The notes under the pieces were generated by a model. That model saw only the letters and a program-made list of their open reading frames with translations, was not told the origin of the DNA and did no database searches. A program made the translations under genes and the position numbers. Positions 8,314 through 18,598 of a stretch of DNA of 64,000 bases are shown piece by piece. Positions within the stretch are counted from its first letter, which is position 1; each line of letters opens with the position of its first letter. Source of the DNA: Streptomyces sparsogenes (lineage in GTDB: Bacteria > Actinomycetota > Actinomycetes > Streptomycetales > Streptomycetaceae); the NCBI RefSeq assembly GCF_001704635.1, contig NZ_MAXF01000020.1, positions 122,266-186,265 of the forward strand, in the 5' to 3' direction.

Positions 8314-9399
8314 TCAGACCTCGACGCAGGTGCGCAGCGCCTCTCCCGTGCGCATCTGGTCCAGCGCGTCGTTGATCTCGGTGAGCCGTACGCGGTGGGT
8401 GATGAGCCCTTCGAGGTCGATCCGGCCCGCCCGCCACAGCGCGACGGCCCGGCGGTACGAGCGGAGCACGTCCCCGCCGCCGTACAGCGAGGGCAGGATC
8501 CGCTTCTCGTCGAAGAACAGCTCGAACATGCTGAGCTGGAGGAAGTCGTCCAGCGCCCCCGCCCCGACCACGCACAGCGTGCCGCCGCGCCGCGTCGCCT
8601 CGTAGGCGGTGCGGGCGGTGGCGGACCTGCCGACGACCTCGAAGACGTAGTCGAAGCCCTCACCCGCCGTGACGCGGTTCTTGGCGTCGGCCAGGCCCTC
8701 GGGAGCGACGGATTCGGTGGCGCCGAAGCGGAGCGCCGCCTCGCGCCGCGACTCGACGGGGTCGACGGCGACGATCTGCGCGGCGCCCGCCGCCCGGGCG
8801 CCCTGGATGGCGCTGATGCCCACGCCGCCGCAGCCGATGACCGCGACCGAGGAGCCCGCCTCGACCTCGGCCGTGTTGAGGGCGGCGCCGAGGCCCGTGG
8901 TCACCCCGCAGCCGATGAGGGCCGCGATCTCGTACGGGACGTCGTCCGGGATCGGCACGGCGCACTGCGCGGGCAGCACGGCCTCCTCGGCGAAGGTGCC
9001 GGTCCCGGCGAAGCCGAAGATGTCCTGGGGGGTGGCGCCCGGGCGCTTGAAGTTGGGGGTGCCGGCGTTCATGAAGCCGGCCAGGCACAGGTGGGTCTGG
9101 CCGCGCTCGCAGGCCGGACACGAGCCGCAGGCGGGCAGCCAGCACACCAGCGCCCGGTCGCCCGGGCTCAGTCCGGTCACGCCCTCCCCCACCTCGACGA
9201 TCTCGCCCGCGCCCTCGTGGCCGGGGACGAAGGGCCCGGGCTGAGGCAGTACGCCGCTCATGGCGGACAGGTCGGAGTGGCACAGCCCGGTGGCCTTGAC
9301 GCTCAGCCTGACCTTGCCCGGTCCGAAGCCCACCGCCTCCATGTCGTCGACGACCTCGAGCTTGTCCTGCCCTATCTCGTGCAGTACGGCTGCGCGCAC
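8314..9399 (-). CDS. Zinc-dependent alcohol dehydrogenase (MDR family)
   Basis: A 361-residue medium-chain dehydrogenase. The catalytic zinc site shows GLCHSDL and GHEGAGEIVEVG. The structural zinc lobe has four Cys in the CGSCPACERGQTHLC region. The Rossmann fold carries VIGCGGVGISAIQGA. The family oxidises alcohols with NAD (class III/mycothiol-type relatives). The GTG start at 9399 has GAGGAG about 6 nt upstream. Sitting between a hydratase and an SDR, it probably handles a terminal alcohol or acyl intermediate of the same pathway. Confidence 0.87.
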   Translation of the reverse strand: MRAAVLHEIGQDKLEVVDDMEAVGFGPGKVRLSVKATGLCHSDLSAMSGVLPQPGPFVPGHEGAGEIVEVGEGVTGLSPGDRALVCWLPACGSCPACERGQTHLCLAGFMNAGTPNFKRPGATPQDIFGFAGTGTFAEEAVLPAQCAVPIPDDVPYEIAALIGCGVTTGLGAALNTAEVEAGSSVAVIGCGGVGISAIQGARAAGAAQIVAVDPVESRREAALRFGATESVAPEGLADAKNRVTAGEGFDYVFEVVGRSATARTAYEATRRGGTLCVVGAGALDDFLQLSMFELFFDEKRILPSLYGGGDVLRSYRRAVALWRAGRIDLEGLITHRVRLTEINDALDQMRTGEALRTCVEV

Positions 9400-9467
9400 A
9401 GCGGCTCCTCTCGTCCGTGGGAGGTGCGAGGTGGGGTTCTTCGGGTTCCTCAGATTCCTCAGGTTCC

Positions 9468-10322
9468 TCAGTGGTGCACGACCGCCGTGTCGGTCAGGAC
9501 CGGCGCGTCGTCCCGTTCGACGGCCGTGGCCAGCAGCCGCACCTGGCCGGGCTCCCGCCACATCCGGATGCGCAGCGTCTCGCCGGGGAAGACCACCCCG
9601 GCGAACCGCGTGGTGTACGAGCGGACGCCGGCCACGTCGCCGCCCAGGGCGGTGTCCACGACGGCCTTGAGCGCGATCCCGTAGGAGCACAGGCCGTGCA
9701 GGATCGGCCGGTCGAAGCCCGCGACCTTGGCGAACTCGGGGTCGGCGTGCAGCGGGTTCCAGTCCCCGGAGAGGCGGTAGAGCAGCGCCTGGTCCTCGCG
9801 GATCGGCCGCTCCACGGTCAGGTCGGGCTCGCGCGCGGGGGGTTCGACGCGGTCGGCGGGCCCGCGTTCGCCGCCGAATCCGCCCTCTCCGCGTACGAAG
9901 ATCCGGCTGTCGCAGGTCCACAGCGGGCCGTCCGCGTCGGCGACCTCGCTGCGCAGCACGATGACCGCGGCCTTGCCCTTGTCGTAGACGGCGGCGACCT
10001 TGGAGGTCTGGGTGGCGTCCCCGGCGAGCGGGATGGGCCGGTGCAGCTCGATGGTCTGGCCGCCGTGCAGGACGGCGGCGAGGTCGACGTCCACGCCGGG
10101 GGCGCTGAGGCCGCCGGCCAGCGCCATGCCGCCGCCGGCGACCGTGGCGAAGCTGGGGAGGACGTGCAGCCTGCTCTCGAGGGTGTAGCGGAGCTCGTCG
10201 GGGTCGGTGGCGGGGATGCCCGCGCCCACGCCGAGGTGGTAGAGCTGGATGTCCTTGTGGCCCCAGGTGAGAGCCGTCGTCCGGGGTTCGGCCGAGACGG
10301 CCTTGGCGGCATCGATGGGCAT
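9468..10322 (-). CDS. MaoC-family enoyl-CoA hydratase (double hot-dog)
   Basis: A 284-residue MaoC/hydratase-2 protein. The C-terminal hot-dog domain has the signature SGDWNPLHADPEFAKVAGF, with catalytic Asp and His, followed by ILHGLCSYG. The N-terminal domain is a degenerate hot-dog fold. It should hydrate a trans-2-enoyl-CoA, feeding the SDR encoded downstream. I favour ATG 10322 (MPIDAAKAV, a family-like N-terminus) over an upstream start at 10376; GAGGAG lies about 11 nt upstream. It is the first gene of the operon. A KstR-like box lies about 150 bases upstream. Confidence 0.88.
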   Translation of the reverse strand: MPIDAAKAVSAEPRTTALTWGHKDIQLYHLGVGAGIPATDPDELRYTLESRLHVLPSFATVAGGGMALAGGLSAPGVDVDLAAVLHGGQTIELHRPIPLAGDATQTSKVAAVYDKGKAAVIVLRSEVADADGPLWTCDSRIFVRGEGGFGGERGPADRVEPPAREPDLTVERPIREDQALLYRLSGDWNPLHADPEFAKVAGFDRPILHGLCSYGIALKAVVDTALGGDVAGVRSYTTRFAGVVFPGETLRIRMWREPGQVRLLATAVERDDAPVLTDTAVVHH

Positions 10323-10660
10323 CGCTGAGAGCACTCCTCGCCACGCTGTGGAAGACCCCGGCCCGCCCGTCCGCACCGTCGGCCGTGCCGGGGTCGTAAC
10401 TGGTCGGCCGCTGTGTTTCCGGTGTACGGGCGTGTTGGGCGGCCCGCGCGGCGGAGCCGCGTATCGACACAGGAACGTGTTCTAGCCGATGGCCCATGTA
10501 TAGCCCAATCCCCTCCCGGTGGGAAGACTGCTGACGATGCGTCAGGTCTCGCCCGGATCCCTTGCGGCCCCGCCCCGCGCCCGGCCGGGACAAATGTCAC
10601 GGGCCACGCTCTGACAACCGGATCTGCCCAGCTCACCGATGGCTTCCGTAACCTCGGACC
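10323..10660. other. Intergenic region between divergent operons (338 bp)
   Basis: No gene was found here. It must hold the promoters of the MaoC operon (leftward) and of the sensor kinase operon (rightward). The only clear sequence signal I see is the KstR-like box at 10471-10484. Confidence 0.6.
10471..10484 (-). promoter_or_regulatory. KstR-like box (weaker match) upstream of the MaoC operon
   Basis: Read on the minus strand the site is TAGAACACGTTCCT, matching TNNAACNNGTTNNA except for the last base. GAACGTGTTC is itself nearly palindromic. It resembles the better copies at 23746, 23959, 34669 and 56661. Confidence 0.5.
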
Positions 10661-11875
10661 ATGTCTGCCAGAACCGCCGACGCCCCGGAGACCCCGCGCA
10701 TCGCCCGCCGCAGGCCGCCCGGGCCGGTCGCCTTCCTGCCCTGGTTGTTCATGCTCACGGGGGGCGTCATGGACCTCGTCCAGGGCGAGACCCCGCTGCC
10801 GTGGCTCGGCGCCGCCGGGGTGGTCGCCTTCTGCGCGCTGTACGCCGCCACGGTCTTCACCGGCCTCGACAGGCGGCGCCGCCACACCCCGCTGTGCGTC
10901 GGCTCGCTCGCCGGGCTGGCCCTCGTCGGCTACGCGCTGGCCATCGGCTACGCGGACAACTGGCTGCTCTGCTTCCCGCTGCTGTCGCTGGCCACCGGCA
11001 TCGTGCTGCGGGGCCGCCCGCTGGGGCCGCTGATCCTGCTGTACTCGGCCTCCGCCGGGATCGTCTCCGGCTGGCGCGGCGGCGGGGACGAGGCGATGAC
11101 CGTCGCCTACGGGACGATGTTGTCCGGTCTGGTCACGGCGGCCATCCTGTCGCTCTTCGACACCGTCGCCGAACTCCGCGCGACCCGCCAGGAGCTGGCC
11201 CGCAGCGCCGTCGAGAAGGAGCGGCTGCGCTTCTCCCGCGATCTGCACGACCTGCTGGGCCACACCATGTCCGTGGTGGTGGTCAAGGCGGAGGCCGTAC
11301 GCCGGCTCGCGCCGCGCGACCTGGACGCCGCGCTGGGCCAGGCCGCCGACATCGAGGCCGTCGGCCGGCAGGCCCTCACCGAGATCCGGGAGGCCGTCAC
11401 CGGCTACCGCGAGGGCAGCCTGGCGACCGAGCTGGACCGCGCCCGCTCCCTGCTGGACGCCTCCGGCGTCGACTCCGTCGTCCGCCGGTCCGGTCCGCCG
11501 CTCCCCCCGCAGGCCGAGGCGCTGCTGGGCTGGGTGGTCCGCGAGGGCGTCACCAATGTGGTGCGGCACAGCGGGGCGCGCCGGTGCGAGATCGAGGTCC
11601 ATCAGGAGGCCGGTCGGGTGCGCCTGGAGATCGTCGACGACGGGAACGGCGTAGGCTCCCGTTCCGCCGGTGAAGCCGTCCCTGGTGGGCGGGGAGGTAC
11701 GGGCCTCAAGGGCCTGGCCGAGCGGCTGGCCTCGGCGGGCGGCTCGCTGGAGGCGGGCCCGGCCGGGCGCCGCGGCTTCCGGCTCGTGGCCGCGCTGCCG
11801 GTGGACGGCGACGGTGCCAACGGGCAGGACAGGGAAGGGGGTCCGATGGACGCCAAGGAGGTCCGGACCGCGTGA
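10661..11875 (+). CDS. Sensor histidine kinase, DesK/NarX type
   Basis: A 404-residue membrane kinase. The first 170 residues or so contain about five hydrophobic segments (for example PVAFLPWLFMLTGGVM and LVGYALAIGYA). The HisKA_3 dimerisation helix follows with SRDLHDLLGHTMS (phospho-acceptor His196). The HATPase domain has REGVTNVVRHS (N box) and VDDGNGVG/GGTGLKGLAERL (G boxes). It would phosphorylate the response regulator encoded next. The two genes overlap by four bases (GTGA), so they are coupled. The signal sensed is unknown. Confidence 0.9.
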   Translation: MSARTADAPETPRIARRRPPGPVAFLPWLFMLTGGVMDLVQGETPLPWLGAAGVVAFCALYAATVFTGLDRRRRHTPLCVGSLAGLALVGYALAIGYADNWLLCFPLLSLATGIVLRGRPLGPLILLYSASAGIVSGWRGGGDEAMTVAYGTMLSGLVTAAILSLFDTVAELRATRQELARSAVEKERLRFSRDLHDLLGHTMSVVVVKAEAVRRLAPRDLDAALGQAADIEAVGRQALTEIREAVTGYREGSLATELDRARSLLDASGVDSVVRRSGPPLPPQAEALLGWVVREGVTNVVRHSGARRCEIEVHQEAGRVRLEIVDDGNGVGSRSAGEAVPGGRGGTGLKGLAERLASAGGSLEAGPAGRRGFRLVAALPVDGDGANGQDREGGPMDAKEVRTA

Positions 11876-12477
11876 TCAGGCTACTGCTGGCCGAGGACCA
11901 GGGCATGATGCGGGGCGCGCTGGCCCTGCTGCTCGGCCTGGAGCCGGATTTCGAGATCGTCGCGCAGGTGGGCGCGGGCGACGAGATCGTGCCCCGCGCC
12001 CTGGAGACACGCCCTGACGTGGCCCTCCTCGACATCGAACTCCCGGGCCGCAGCGGCCTGGACGCCGCCGCCGCGCTGCGCGAGGCGCTCCCGGCATGTC
12101 AGGTGCTGATCCTCACCACCTTCGGCCGCCCCGGCTATCTGCGCCGGGCGATGGAGGCGGGGGCCGCGGGCTTCCTGGTCAAGGACGGCCCGGTCGAGGA
12201 GCTGGCCGTCGCGGTCCGCCGGGTGCTCGCGGGCGAGCGGGTCATCGACCCGGGCCTGGCCGCCGCGGCCCTGAGCGCGGGCCCCAACCCGCTGACGCCA
12301 CGCGAACGGGACGTGCTGTCGGCGGCGGTGGACGGGGCGACCGTCGCCGACATCGCCGCCAAGGTCCACCTCTCCCCCGCCACCGTCCGCAACTACCTCT
12401 CCTCGGCCATCGGCAAGACGCAGACCCGCAACCGCATGGAGGCGGTGCGGGCGGCGCGCCAGAACGGCTGGCTGTGA
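11872..12477 (+). CDS. NarL/FixJ-type response regulator
   Basis: A 201-residue regulator. The receiver domain has the acidic pair AED near the N-terminus, phospho-acceptor Asp54 (ALLDIELPG), a conserved Thr in LILTTF and Lys in FLVKDG. The C-terminal LuxR helix-turn-helix (NPLTPRERDVL ... HLSPATVRNYLSSAIGKTQTRNRMEA) binds DNA. Start GTG 11872 overlaps the kinase stop. It belongs with the adjacent kinase; many such pairs regulate neighbouring transporters or lipid genes, but no target is evident here. Confidence 0.92.
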   Translation: MIRLLLAEDQGMMRGALALLLGLEPDFEIVAQVGAGDEIVPRALETRPDVALLDIELPGRSGLDAAAALREALPACQVLILTTFGRPGYLRRAMEAGAAGFLVKDGPVEELAVAVRRVLAGERVIDPGLAAAALSAGPNPLTPRERDVLSAAVDGATVADIAAKVHLSPATVRNYLSSAIGKTQTRNRMEAVRAARQNGWL

Positions 12478-12479
12478 GA

Positions 12480-12507
12480 GCGGGCTCCGGTGTCCGCCGA
12501 AGCCCGC
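12480..12507. terminator. Hairpin between convergent genes
   Basis: GCGGGCT at 12480-12486 pairs with AGCCCGC at 12501-12507, with partial pairing inside the loop. It lies just after the response regulator stop and before the convergent end of the membrane-anchored protein gene. Confidence 0.5.
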
Positions 12508-12527
12508 CGTGGGCCGCCCGCCCGACG

Positions 12528-13424
12528 TCACCTCCCGGGCGTCTTCGCCTTCGCCCGCGCTTTCGTCCCGATCACGTCCTCCTGCCGCATGGCGGGCCCG
12601 AGCCGCGTCCGCTTCCCCGTGGCGTCGTAGAGGTCGATGAAATCGTCCGGTACCCCGGCGGCCGGGCGCTCGCTGACGATCCAGCGGACGTCGGTGCCCT
12701 TCACCCGGAGCAGCTTCGGCTCGTCGGTCGAACCGCCCTTCCAGTGGATCACCACGCGCTCCACGTCCGGCGCCAGCCACGCCATCCCCACCGGGGCGGC
12801 CTCGGCACCCTGGTGCTGGTACGAGCCGCCCAGCAGCGTCTCCCCCTTGCCGGGCTTCGGCGACACCCAGTCCGCCATCGTCCGCGGCTTCCCCCCGCCC
12901 TCGGTCACCCGGGTGGAGAACCAGGTCACGCCGATGCGCAGGGTCTTCGGGTACTTCCCCTCCCACGTGTCGTTGAGTATCGGGTAGGCGTCCCCCCGGC
13001 GCGTCGCCAGATCGTACTGGCGGCGGGCCTCCTCCTTCGTCCGCGCGGGCCCGTAGACGGTGACCGAGACCTGCCACCGCTTCCCGTGGGCCGTCCCCTT
13101 GGCCACGACGGTCGTGACCGGGTCCAGCGGGGCGGGCGCCGACGCCGGGGCGGCCGCGGCGGACGCCGTCCCTCCCCGGCCGGACTCGCCGAACTGCCCG
13201 AGGCCCACTCCTCCGGCCACCAGCACGGCCGTGACCGCCAGCGCGGTGGCTCCCACCCGGCGGCGGGCCCTGCGCCGGCGGCCGGCGCGGACCACGTCCG
13301 GGTAGGGCGCGGGGCCGATGGTCACCTCGTCCGCGATCGTGCCCAGCCGGTCGGCCAATTCGCCCCCTTCACGGTCCGGGTCCCCCGCGTACTCGGGCTC
13401 CGCGTACCACGACTCCCTGTTCAT
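12528..13424 (-). CDS. Membrane-anchored partner of an ECF sigma factor (putative anti-sigma/regulatory protein)
   Basis: A 298-residue protein. An acidic N-terminal cytoplasmic part (about 1-55) ends in a strongly basic RAGRRRRARRR run. One transmembrane helix follows (about 58-80), then an Ala/Pro linker and an extracellular domain of about 190 residues with no recognised family. The gene begins ATGA-overlapped with the sigma factor gene, the standard arrangement for SigE-family sigma factors and their membrane partners in Streptomyces. No zinc-binding anti-sigma motif (HXXXCXXC) is present, so the anti-sigma role is inferred from position and topology. Confidence 0.7.
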   Translation of the reverse strand: MNRESWYAEPEYAGDPDREGGELADRLGTIADEVTIGPAPYPDVVRAGRRRRARRRVGATALAVTAVLVAGGVGLGQFGESGRGGTASAAAAPASAPAPLDPVTTVVAKGTAHGKRWQVSVTVYGPARTKEEARRQYDLATRRGDAYPILNDTWEGKYPKTLRIGVTWFSTRVTEGGGKPRTMADWVSPKPGKGETLLGGSYQHQGAEAAPVGMAWLAPDVERVVIHWKGGSTDEPKLLRVKGTDVRWIVSERPAAGVPDDFIDLYDATGKRTRLGPAMRQEDVIGTKARAKAKTPGR

Positions 13425-13960
13425 CGCACCTCCCCGTGACCCGCGGTCACGTCTTCGCGCGCCAGCGCCGCCCGCAGCTTCGCCAGCCCCTTCGCCGCCT
13501 GGCTCTTGACCGTTCCGACCGAGCAGCCCATGGCGACCGCCACCTGTGACTCGCTGAGGTCCTCCCAGTACCGCAACACCACGGCCTGACGCTGCCTGGG
13601 CGGGAGCTGCGCCAGGGCGTGGCGCAGCATCTCCCGGTCGTCGGCCAGGGAGATCCGGTCCCGGTCGGGCGTCTGCGAGCCGTCGGCGTGGTCCTGGGAG
13701 AGGGTCAGCAGCTCCTTCAGCTTTCTGCGGTGGCGCCGCGCGTGCTCGTTGACCAGCACGCGACGCACATAGGCGTCCGGCTCGTCCGCGGCGCGGACCC
13801 GCCGCCATGCGACATAGACCCGGACCAGGGCCGACTGGACCAGGTCCTCGGCCGTGTGCTGCTCGCCGCACAGCAGATACGCCGTGCGCAGCAGCCGAGG
13901 CCAGCGCGCGGCGACGAACTCCCGGAACTCCTCGTCCCGGTCCGCCGTCGTGTCCCCCAT
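13421..13960 (-). CDS. RNA polymerase sigma factor, SigE/ECF family
   Basis: A 179-residue ECF sigma factor. Region 2 (FVAARWPRLLRTAYLLCGEQHTAEDLVQSALVRVYVAWRR) binds core and the -10 element. Region 4 (LAQLPPRQRQAVVLRYWEDLSESQVAVAMGCSVGTVKSQAAKGLAKLR) binds the -35 element. It is typical of the large Streptomyces SigE-like group. ATG 13960 has GGAGG five bases upstream; the GTG at 13966 would overlap that site and is unlikely. It is followed by the overlapping membrane-anchored gene. Confidence 0.9.
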   Translation of the reverse strand: MGDTTADRDEEFREFVAARWPRLLRTAYLLCGEQHTAEDLVQSALVRVYVAWRRVRAADEPDAYVRRVLVNEHARRHRRKLKELLTLSQDHADGSQTPDRDRISLADDREMLRHALAQLPPRQRQAVVLRYWEDLSESQVAVAMGCSVGTVKSQAAKGLAKLRAALAREDVTAGHGEVR

Positions 13961-14026
13961 GGGCACCTCCTTCGCCTTACGGAGTCCACGAAGGCGGCGA
14001 ACCGTTGCCCGGCCGCGGAGGAATTC

Positions 14027-15559
14027 TCAGGGGCGGCGGTGCGGGAGGGCCACGGCCATCAGCACCACGGCGGCCGCGATGATGCACGAGGCCACGGTGA
14101 ACGCGTGGCCGTACCCGGCCGCCAGCGCCACCGGCCCCGGCCCGTCGCCGGTGCCGCCGCTGCCGTCCCCGGCACCGCCCCCGGCTCCGGTCGCGGTCGT
14201 GGCAGCCGTCGCCGTCGCCGAGATGCGGTCGGCGGCGACCGCGGTCAGGACCGCCAGGCCGAGCGCGCCGCCGATCTGGCGGCTGGTGTTGACCAGGCCC
14301 GCCACCAGTCCGGCCTCGGACGGCGCGGCGCGCGAGGTGGCGGCGGTGGCCAGCGGGGTCATCATCAGGCCGGAGCCGAGCGACATGACGATCGCGGGGC
14401 CCAGGACGGTGCCGAGGAAGGTGCCGTCGGCGTCCATCCGACTCTGCCAGGCGTAGCCGACGACGGCCATGGTCCCGCCGGCCATCGCCAGCGTCTTGCC
14501 GCTGACCACGCCCATCAGCCGGGGCGCGAGCTTGGAGCCGAGGATGATGGACAGGGTGTGCGGGAGGAAGGCCAGCCCGGCCTGGACGGGGCTGAAGTGC
14601 AGCACGTTCTGCAGGTAGAGGGACATGAAGTACCACATGGCGAACATGCCGCCGCCGCACACCAGCATCACCGCGTTGGCCGCCGAGACCGCCCTGACGC
14701 GGAACAGACCGAGCGGCATGAGCGGCTCCCGGGTGCGCGCCTCCACGGCGACGAAGGCGACGAGCAGCGCGCACCCGCCGAGCAGCGGTACGAGCGAGGC
14801 GGCGGCGCCCCAGCCGTGCTGCTCGGTCCCCACGATGCCGTACGCGAGGGAGGCGACCCCCGTCGTGACGAGGACCGCCCCCGGTACGTCGAGCCGGCGG
14901 CCGGCCGCCGCCCGGCTCTCGACCAGCCACCAGCCCGCTGCGACCAGGACCAGCGCGCCCACGGGCACGTTGACCAGCAGCACCCAGCGCCAGGAGAGGT
15001 AGTCGGTGAGCAGCCCGCCGACCAGCCCGCCCGCGGCGCCGCCGCCCGCGCCGACCGCCGTCCAGGTGCCGATCGCCCGGGTGCGCGCCGCGCCGCCCGG
15101 GAAGGAGGTGGTGAGGATGGTGAGGGTGGCCGGGGAGAGCACGGCCGCGCCCAGGCCCTGGGCGGCGCGGGCGGCGATCAGCTGCCAGGGCTGCTGGGCG
15201 AGCCCGCCCGCGAGGCTGGCCGCGGTGAACAGGCCGAGGCCCACGAGGAAGGCCCGCTTGCGGCCGAAGAGGTCGGCGGCCCGCCCGCCGAGCAGCAGGA
15301 ACCCGGCGAAGGTGAGCGCGTAGGCGTTGACCACCCACTGGAGCGCGGTCTCGCCGAGCCCCAGGTCCGTACGCATGGACGGCAGCGCGACATTGACCAC
15401 CGAGACGTCCAGGACCACCAGGAACTGTCCCGCGCACGCCACCAGCATCACCGCCCAGGCCGGTGGGGTGACGCGGGGGGCGGCGGATGAGTGGTCCGTG
15501 GCGGAGGGGGTGTGGGCGGACATGGCCGTGATGCTGGCATCGAGCGAGGCGAGGTGCAT
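14027..15559 (-). CDS. MFS multidrug exporter, DHA2 (14-TM, EmrB/QacA) family
   Basis: About 510 residues with 14 predicted membrane segments. It has the DHA2 signatures LDVSVVNVALPSM in helix 1, GGRAADLFGRKRAFL (motif A) and a motif-C-like helix-5 block (GAGGGAAGGLVGGLLTDYLSWRWVLLVNVPVG). It would export drugs or natural products by proton antiport. Start choice is uncertain: ATG 15559 and ATG 15523 both lack a ribosome site. The bases just before 15559 contain a direct repeat (TACGACAAAAATACGA), so a leaderless transcript with an operator is possible. No dedicated regulator is adjacent. Confidence 0.85.
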   Translation of the reverse strand: MHLASLDASITAMSAHTPSATDHSSAAPRVTPPAWAVMLVACAGQFLVVLDVSVVNVALPSMRTDLGLGETALQWVVNAYALTFAGFLLLGGRAADLFGRKRAFLVGLGLFTAASLAGGLAQQPWQLIAARAAQGLGAAVLSPATLTILTTSFPGGAARTRAIGTWTAVGAGGGAAGGLVGGLLTDYLSWRWVLLVNVPVGALVLVAAGWWLVESRAAAGRRLDVPGAVLVTTGVASLAYGIVGTEQHGWGAAASLVPLLGGCALLVAFVAVEARTREPLMPLGLFRVRAVSAANAVMLVCGGGMFAMWYFMSLYLQNVLHFSPVQAGLAFLPHTLSIILGSKLAPRLMGVVSGKTLAMAGGTMAVVGYAWQSRMDADGTFLGTVLGPAIVMSLGSGLMMTPLATAATSRAAPSEAGLVAGLVNTSRQIGGALGLAVLTAVAADRISATATAATTATGAGGGAGDGSGGTGDGPGPVALAAGYGHAFTVASCIIAAAVVLMAVALPHRRP

Positions 15560-15701
15560 CGTATTTTTGTCGTACCTAAGGGGGGTGTTGGGCGTAGAGC
15601 TCGCGTAGGAGGCGCACACGCATGTGCGCAAGCCGGGGCGCGCGCTCGCGCTACGCCGGGGGCGCCGGGTGAAGCGCCGGAGGGACTGATCATGTCGGTG
15701 A

Positions 15702-16526
<825 letters not shown>

Positions 16527-16690
16527 CCCCACCAGCCTGACCCTGCCCGGCTGCCCCTCTCCTGCCGCCCCTGCCCGCCTGCCCCTGCCCGGCCGCCCCT
16601 GCCCGGCTGACCTGCCCCCGGCTGCCCCCGTTCGACCGCCCTGGCCGACCCGCCCGCGCCCGCCGGTCCCGCACGGCTACCATCGCCCGA

Positions 16691-17599
16691 GTGTCGAACG
16701 GAAGCTTTCCTCCCAGCCCGGGCCGCCGTGGCGGCACCCTCGCGGTGGTGCTGACCGCGCTGGTGCCCGCCTGTCTCGCCGGGTGGCTGATATGGGATTC
16801 CATGGGCGACCCCGAGAACGGCGACGCCGGCTCCCGGCCGACCGCCGACAGCACCTCGATCGCCCCGCCCCACAGCGGCGGGCCGCCGGGCACGGCGACG
16901 AAACGTCCGAAGGACGACGCCGCCCGGCCGCTCGCCGGCAAGGTCGTGGTCATCGATCCCGGCCACAATCCGACCAACCGCGACCACCCCTCCCGGATCG
17001 CCCGCAGCGTCGACATCGGCACGGCGACGAAGGAGTGCGACACCACGGGCACGGCCACCAACTCCGGCTATGCCGAGGCGTCCTTCACCCTGGACGTCTC
17101 GCGCCGCGTGCGCGCCCTGCTCCAGGCCCGGGGCGCGAAGGTCGTCCTCACCCAGGACGGCGACCGGGCGTACGGGCCCTGCGTGGACGAGCGGGCGGAG
17201 ATCGGCAACGAGGCGCACGCCGACGCCGCCGTCTCGGTCCACGCGGACGGGGCGGCCGCCGGGCAGCGCGGTTTCCATGTGATCCTGCCGGCCTCCGTGC
17301 GCGGGGGCGGGGCCGACACCTCCGGGATCACCGGGCCTTCCCGCCGTCTCGGCGAGCGGCTGGTGAGGGAGTTCCGCGCGGCGACCGGCAGCGAGCCCGC
17401 CAACTACATGGGCGACGGCACCGGTCTGAAGGTGCGCGACGACCTGGGCGGACTCAACCTCTCCACCGTTCCCAAGGTGTTCATCGAGTGCGGCAACATG
17501 CGTGACCCGAAGGACGCGGCACAACTGACCGACGCGGCGTGGCGGGAGCGCGCCGCCCGGGGGATCACCCAGGGCATTACGGACTTCTTGAACGGATAG
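16691..17599 (+). CDS. N-acetylmuramoyl-L-alanine amidase (Amidase_3)
   Basis: A 302-residue membrane-tethered or secreted cell-wall hydrolase. A hydrophobic segment at about 13-36 acts as signal or anchor, followed by a Pro/Thr linker. The catalytic domain shows the zinc ligands: His in VVIDPGHNP, Glu in YAEASF, His in SVHADG. The catalytic Glu is in FIECGNMRD. It cleaves the amide bond between N-acetylmuramic acid and the peptide stem. The start is GTG at 16691. No partner gene is evident. Confidence 0.9.
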   Translation: MSNGSFPPSPGRRGGTLAVVLTALVPACLAGWLIWDSMGDPENGDAGSRPTADSTSIAPPHSGGPPGTATKRPKDDAARPLAGKVVVIDPGHNPTNRDHPSRIARSVDIGTATKECDTTGTATNSGYAEASFTLDVSRRVRALLQARGAKVVLTQDGDRAYGPCVDERAEIGNEAHADAAVSVHADGAAAGQRGFHVILPASVRGGGADTSGITGPSRRLGERLVREFRAATGSEPANYMGDGTGLKVRDDLGGLNLSTVPKVFIECGNMRDPKDAAQLTDAAWRERAARGITQGITDFLNG

Positions 17600-17764
17600 C
17601 GCAACAACTCCCGAACGGCAGGTCACGACCGGGACACCGATCGGGCACCCCTGCTCACCGGCGATAGATTCACCCGTACGATGGGGCACCACCCCCGACG
17701 CCTTCGCGCCCCGCGCCCGGCGACTGCCGTCCCGTAAAGACGAAACCGACAAAGGACTTCTACG

Positions 17765-18586
17765 TTGAACATCCGCTCCCTCACTCGAGGCGACGGCGTG
17801 GTGATCGGAGCAGCGGTGTTGCTGTTCATCGCCTCGTTCCTCGACTTCTACACGGTCGACTGCAATGGCCCGTGCTACGGCGACAACGGCACCAACGCCT
17901 GGGAGTCCGAGATCTTCCCGGTGCTGCCGTCGATCTTCCTGGCCGGTGTGATCGCCGCCGCCCTCATCGTCTCCGCGCGCTTCCAGCCCCAGGGCCGCAA
18001 CCTGTTCGGGCTCGCGCTCGACCAGTGGGGCACGGCCCTCGCGGTGTTCGCGGCGTGGACCTCGCTGTGGACGATCATCGGCGGCCCCAAGCAACTCGAC
18101 TCGGGCGTCGGCCAGATCCTCGGCCTGATCGCCACCCTCGCGCTGGCCGCCGGCGCCCTGCTCACCCAGCGGGTCCCGGCCCTGAAGGCCCCGCTGATGA
18201 ACGCGGCCGGCCCGGTCCCGTCCCCGTACGGCGCCCCCGCCCCGCAGCCCGGCTACGGCTACCCGGGCCCGGGTGCCGCGCAGCCCGGTCCCGCCCCGTT
18301 CGGCGCGCAGCCGGGCCAGCCGACCCAGCCGTTCGGCGCCCAGCCGGGCCAGAGCCAGCCGACCCCGCCCCCGGCGTCGGGCGGCTCGGACTTCGCCCCG
18401 TTCTGGTTCGCGGTGCCGGTGGCCCGCCCCCTGTACGCGGAGGACGGCTCGTCGTCGACCATCGCCGAGCTGGCCCCCGGCACCTGGTACCTCGCGGTGG
18501 AGCAGCGCGGTCAGGCGCTGGTCGCCCAGACGCAGGACGGCCGCCGCGGCGTGCTCCAGGACACCACGGGGATCCAGCGCGGCTGA
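17765..18586 (+). CDS. Membrane protein with Pro/Gly/Gln-rich region (unknown function)
   Basis: A 273-residue protein starting at TTG 17765, with AAAGGA about 9 bases upstream; TTG starts are uncommon in this window. Four hydrophobic segments lie in residues 12-135, with a cysteine pair in the first loop (DCNGPC). A disordered stretch rich in PGAAQPGPAPFGAQPGQ repeats spans 150-205. A soluble C-terminal domain of about 65 residues ends in the TQDGRRGVLQDTTGIQRG block. The C-terminal domain recurs in Streptomyces proteins of unknown function. Confidence 0.7.
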   Translation: MNIRSLTRGDGVVIGAAVLLFIASFLDFYTVDCNGPCYGDNGTNAWESEIFPVLPSIFLAGVIAAALIVSARFQPQGRNLFGLALDQWGTALAVFAAWTSLWTIIGGPKQLDSGVGQILGLIATLALAAGALLTQRVPALKAPLMNAAGPVPSPYGAPAPQPGYGYPGPGAAQPGPAPFGAQPGQPTQPFGAQPGQSQPTPPPASGGSDFAPFWFAVPVARPLYAEDGSSSTIAELAPGTWYLAVEQRGQALVAQTQDGRRGVLQDTTGIQRG

Positions 18587-18598
18587 CCCTCCCGGGCG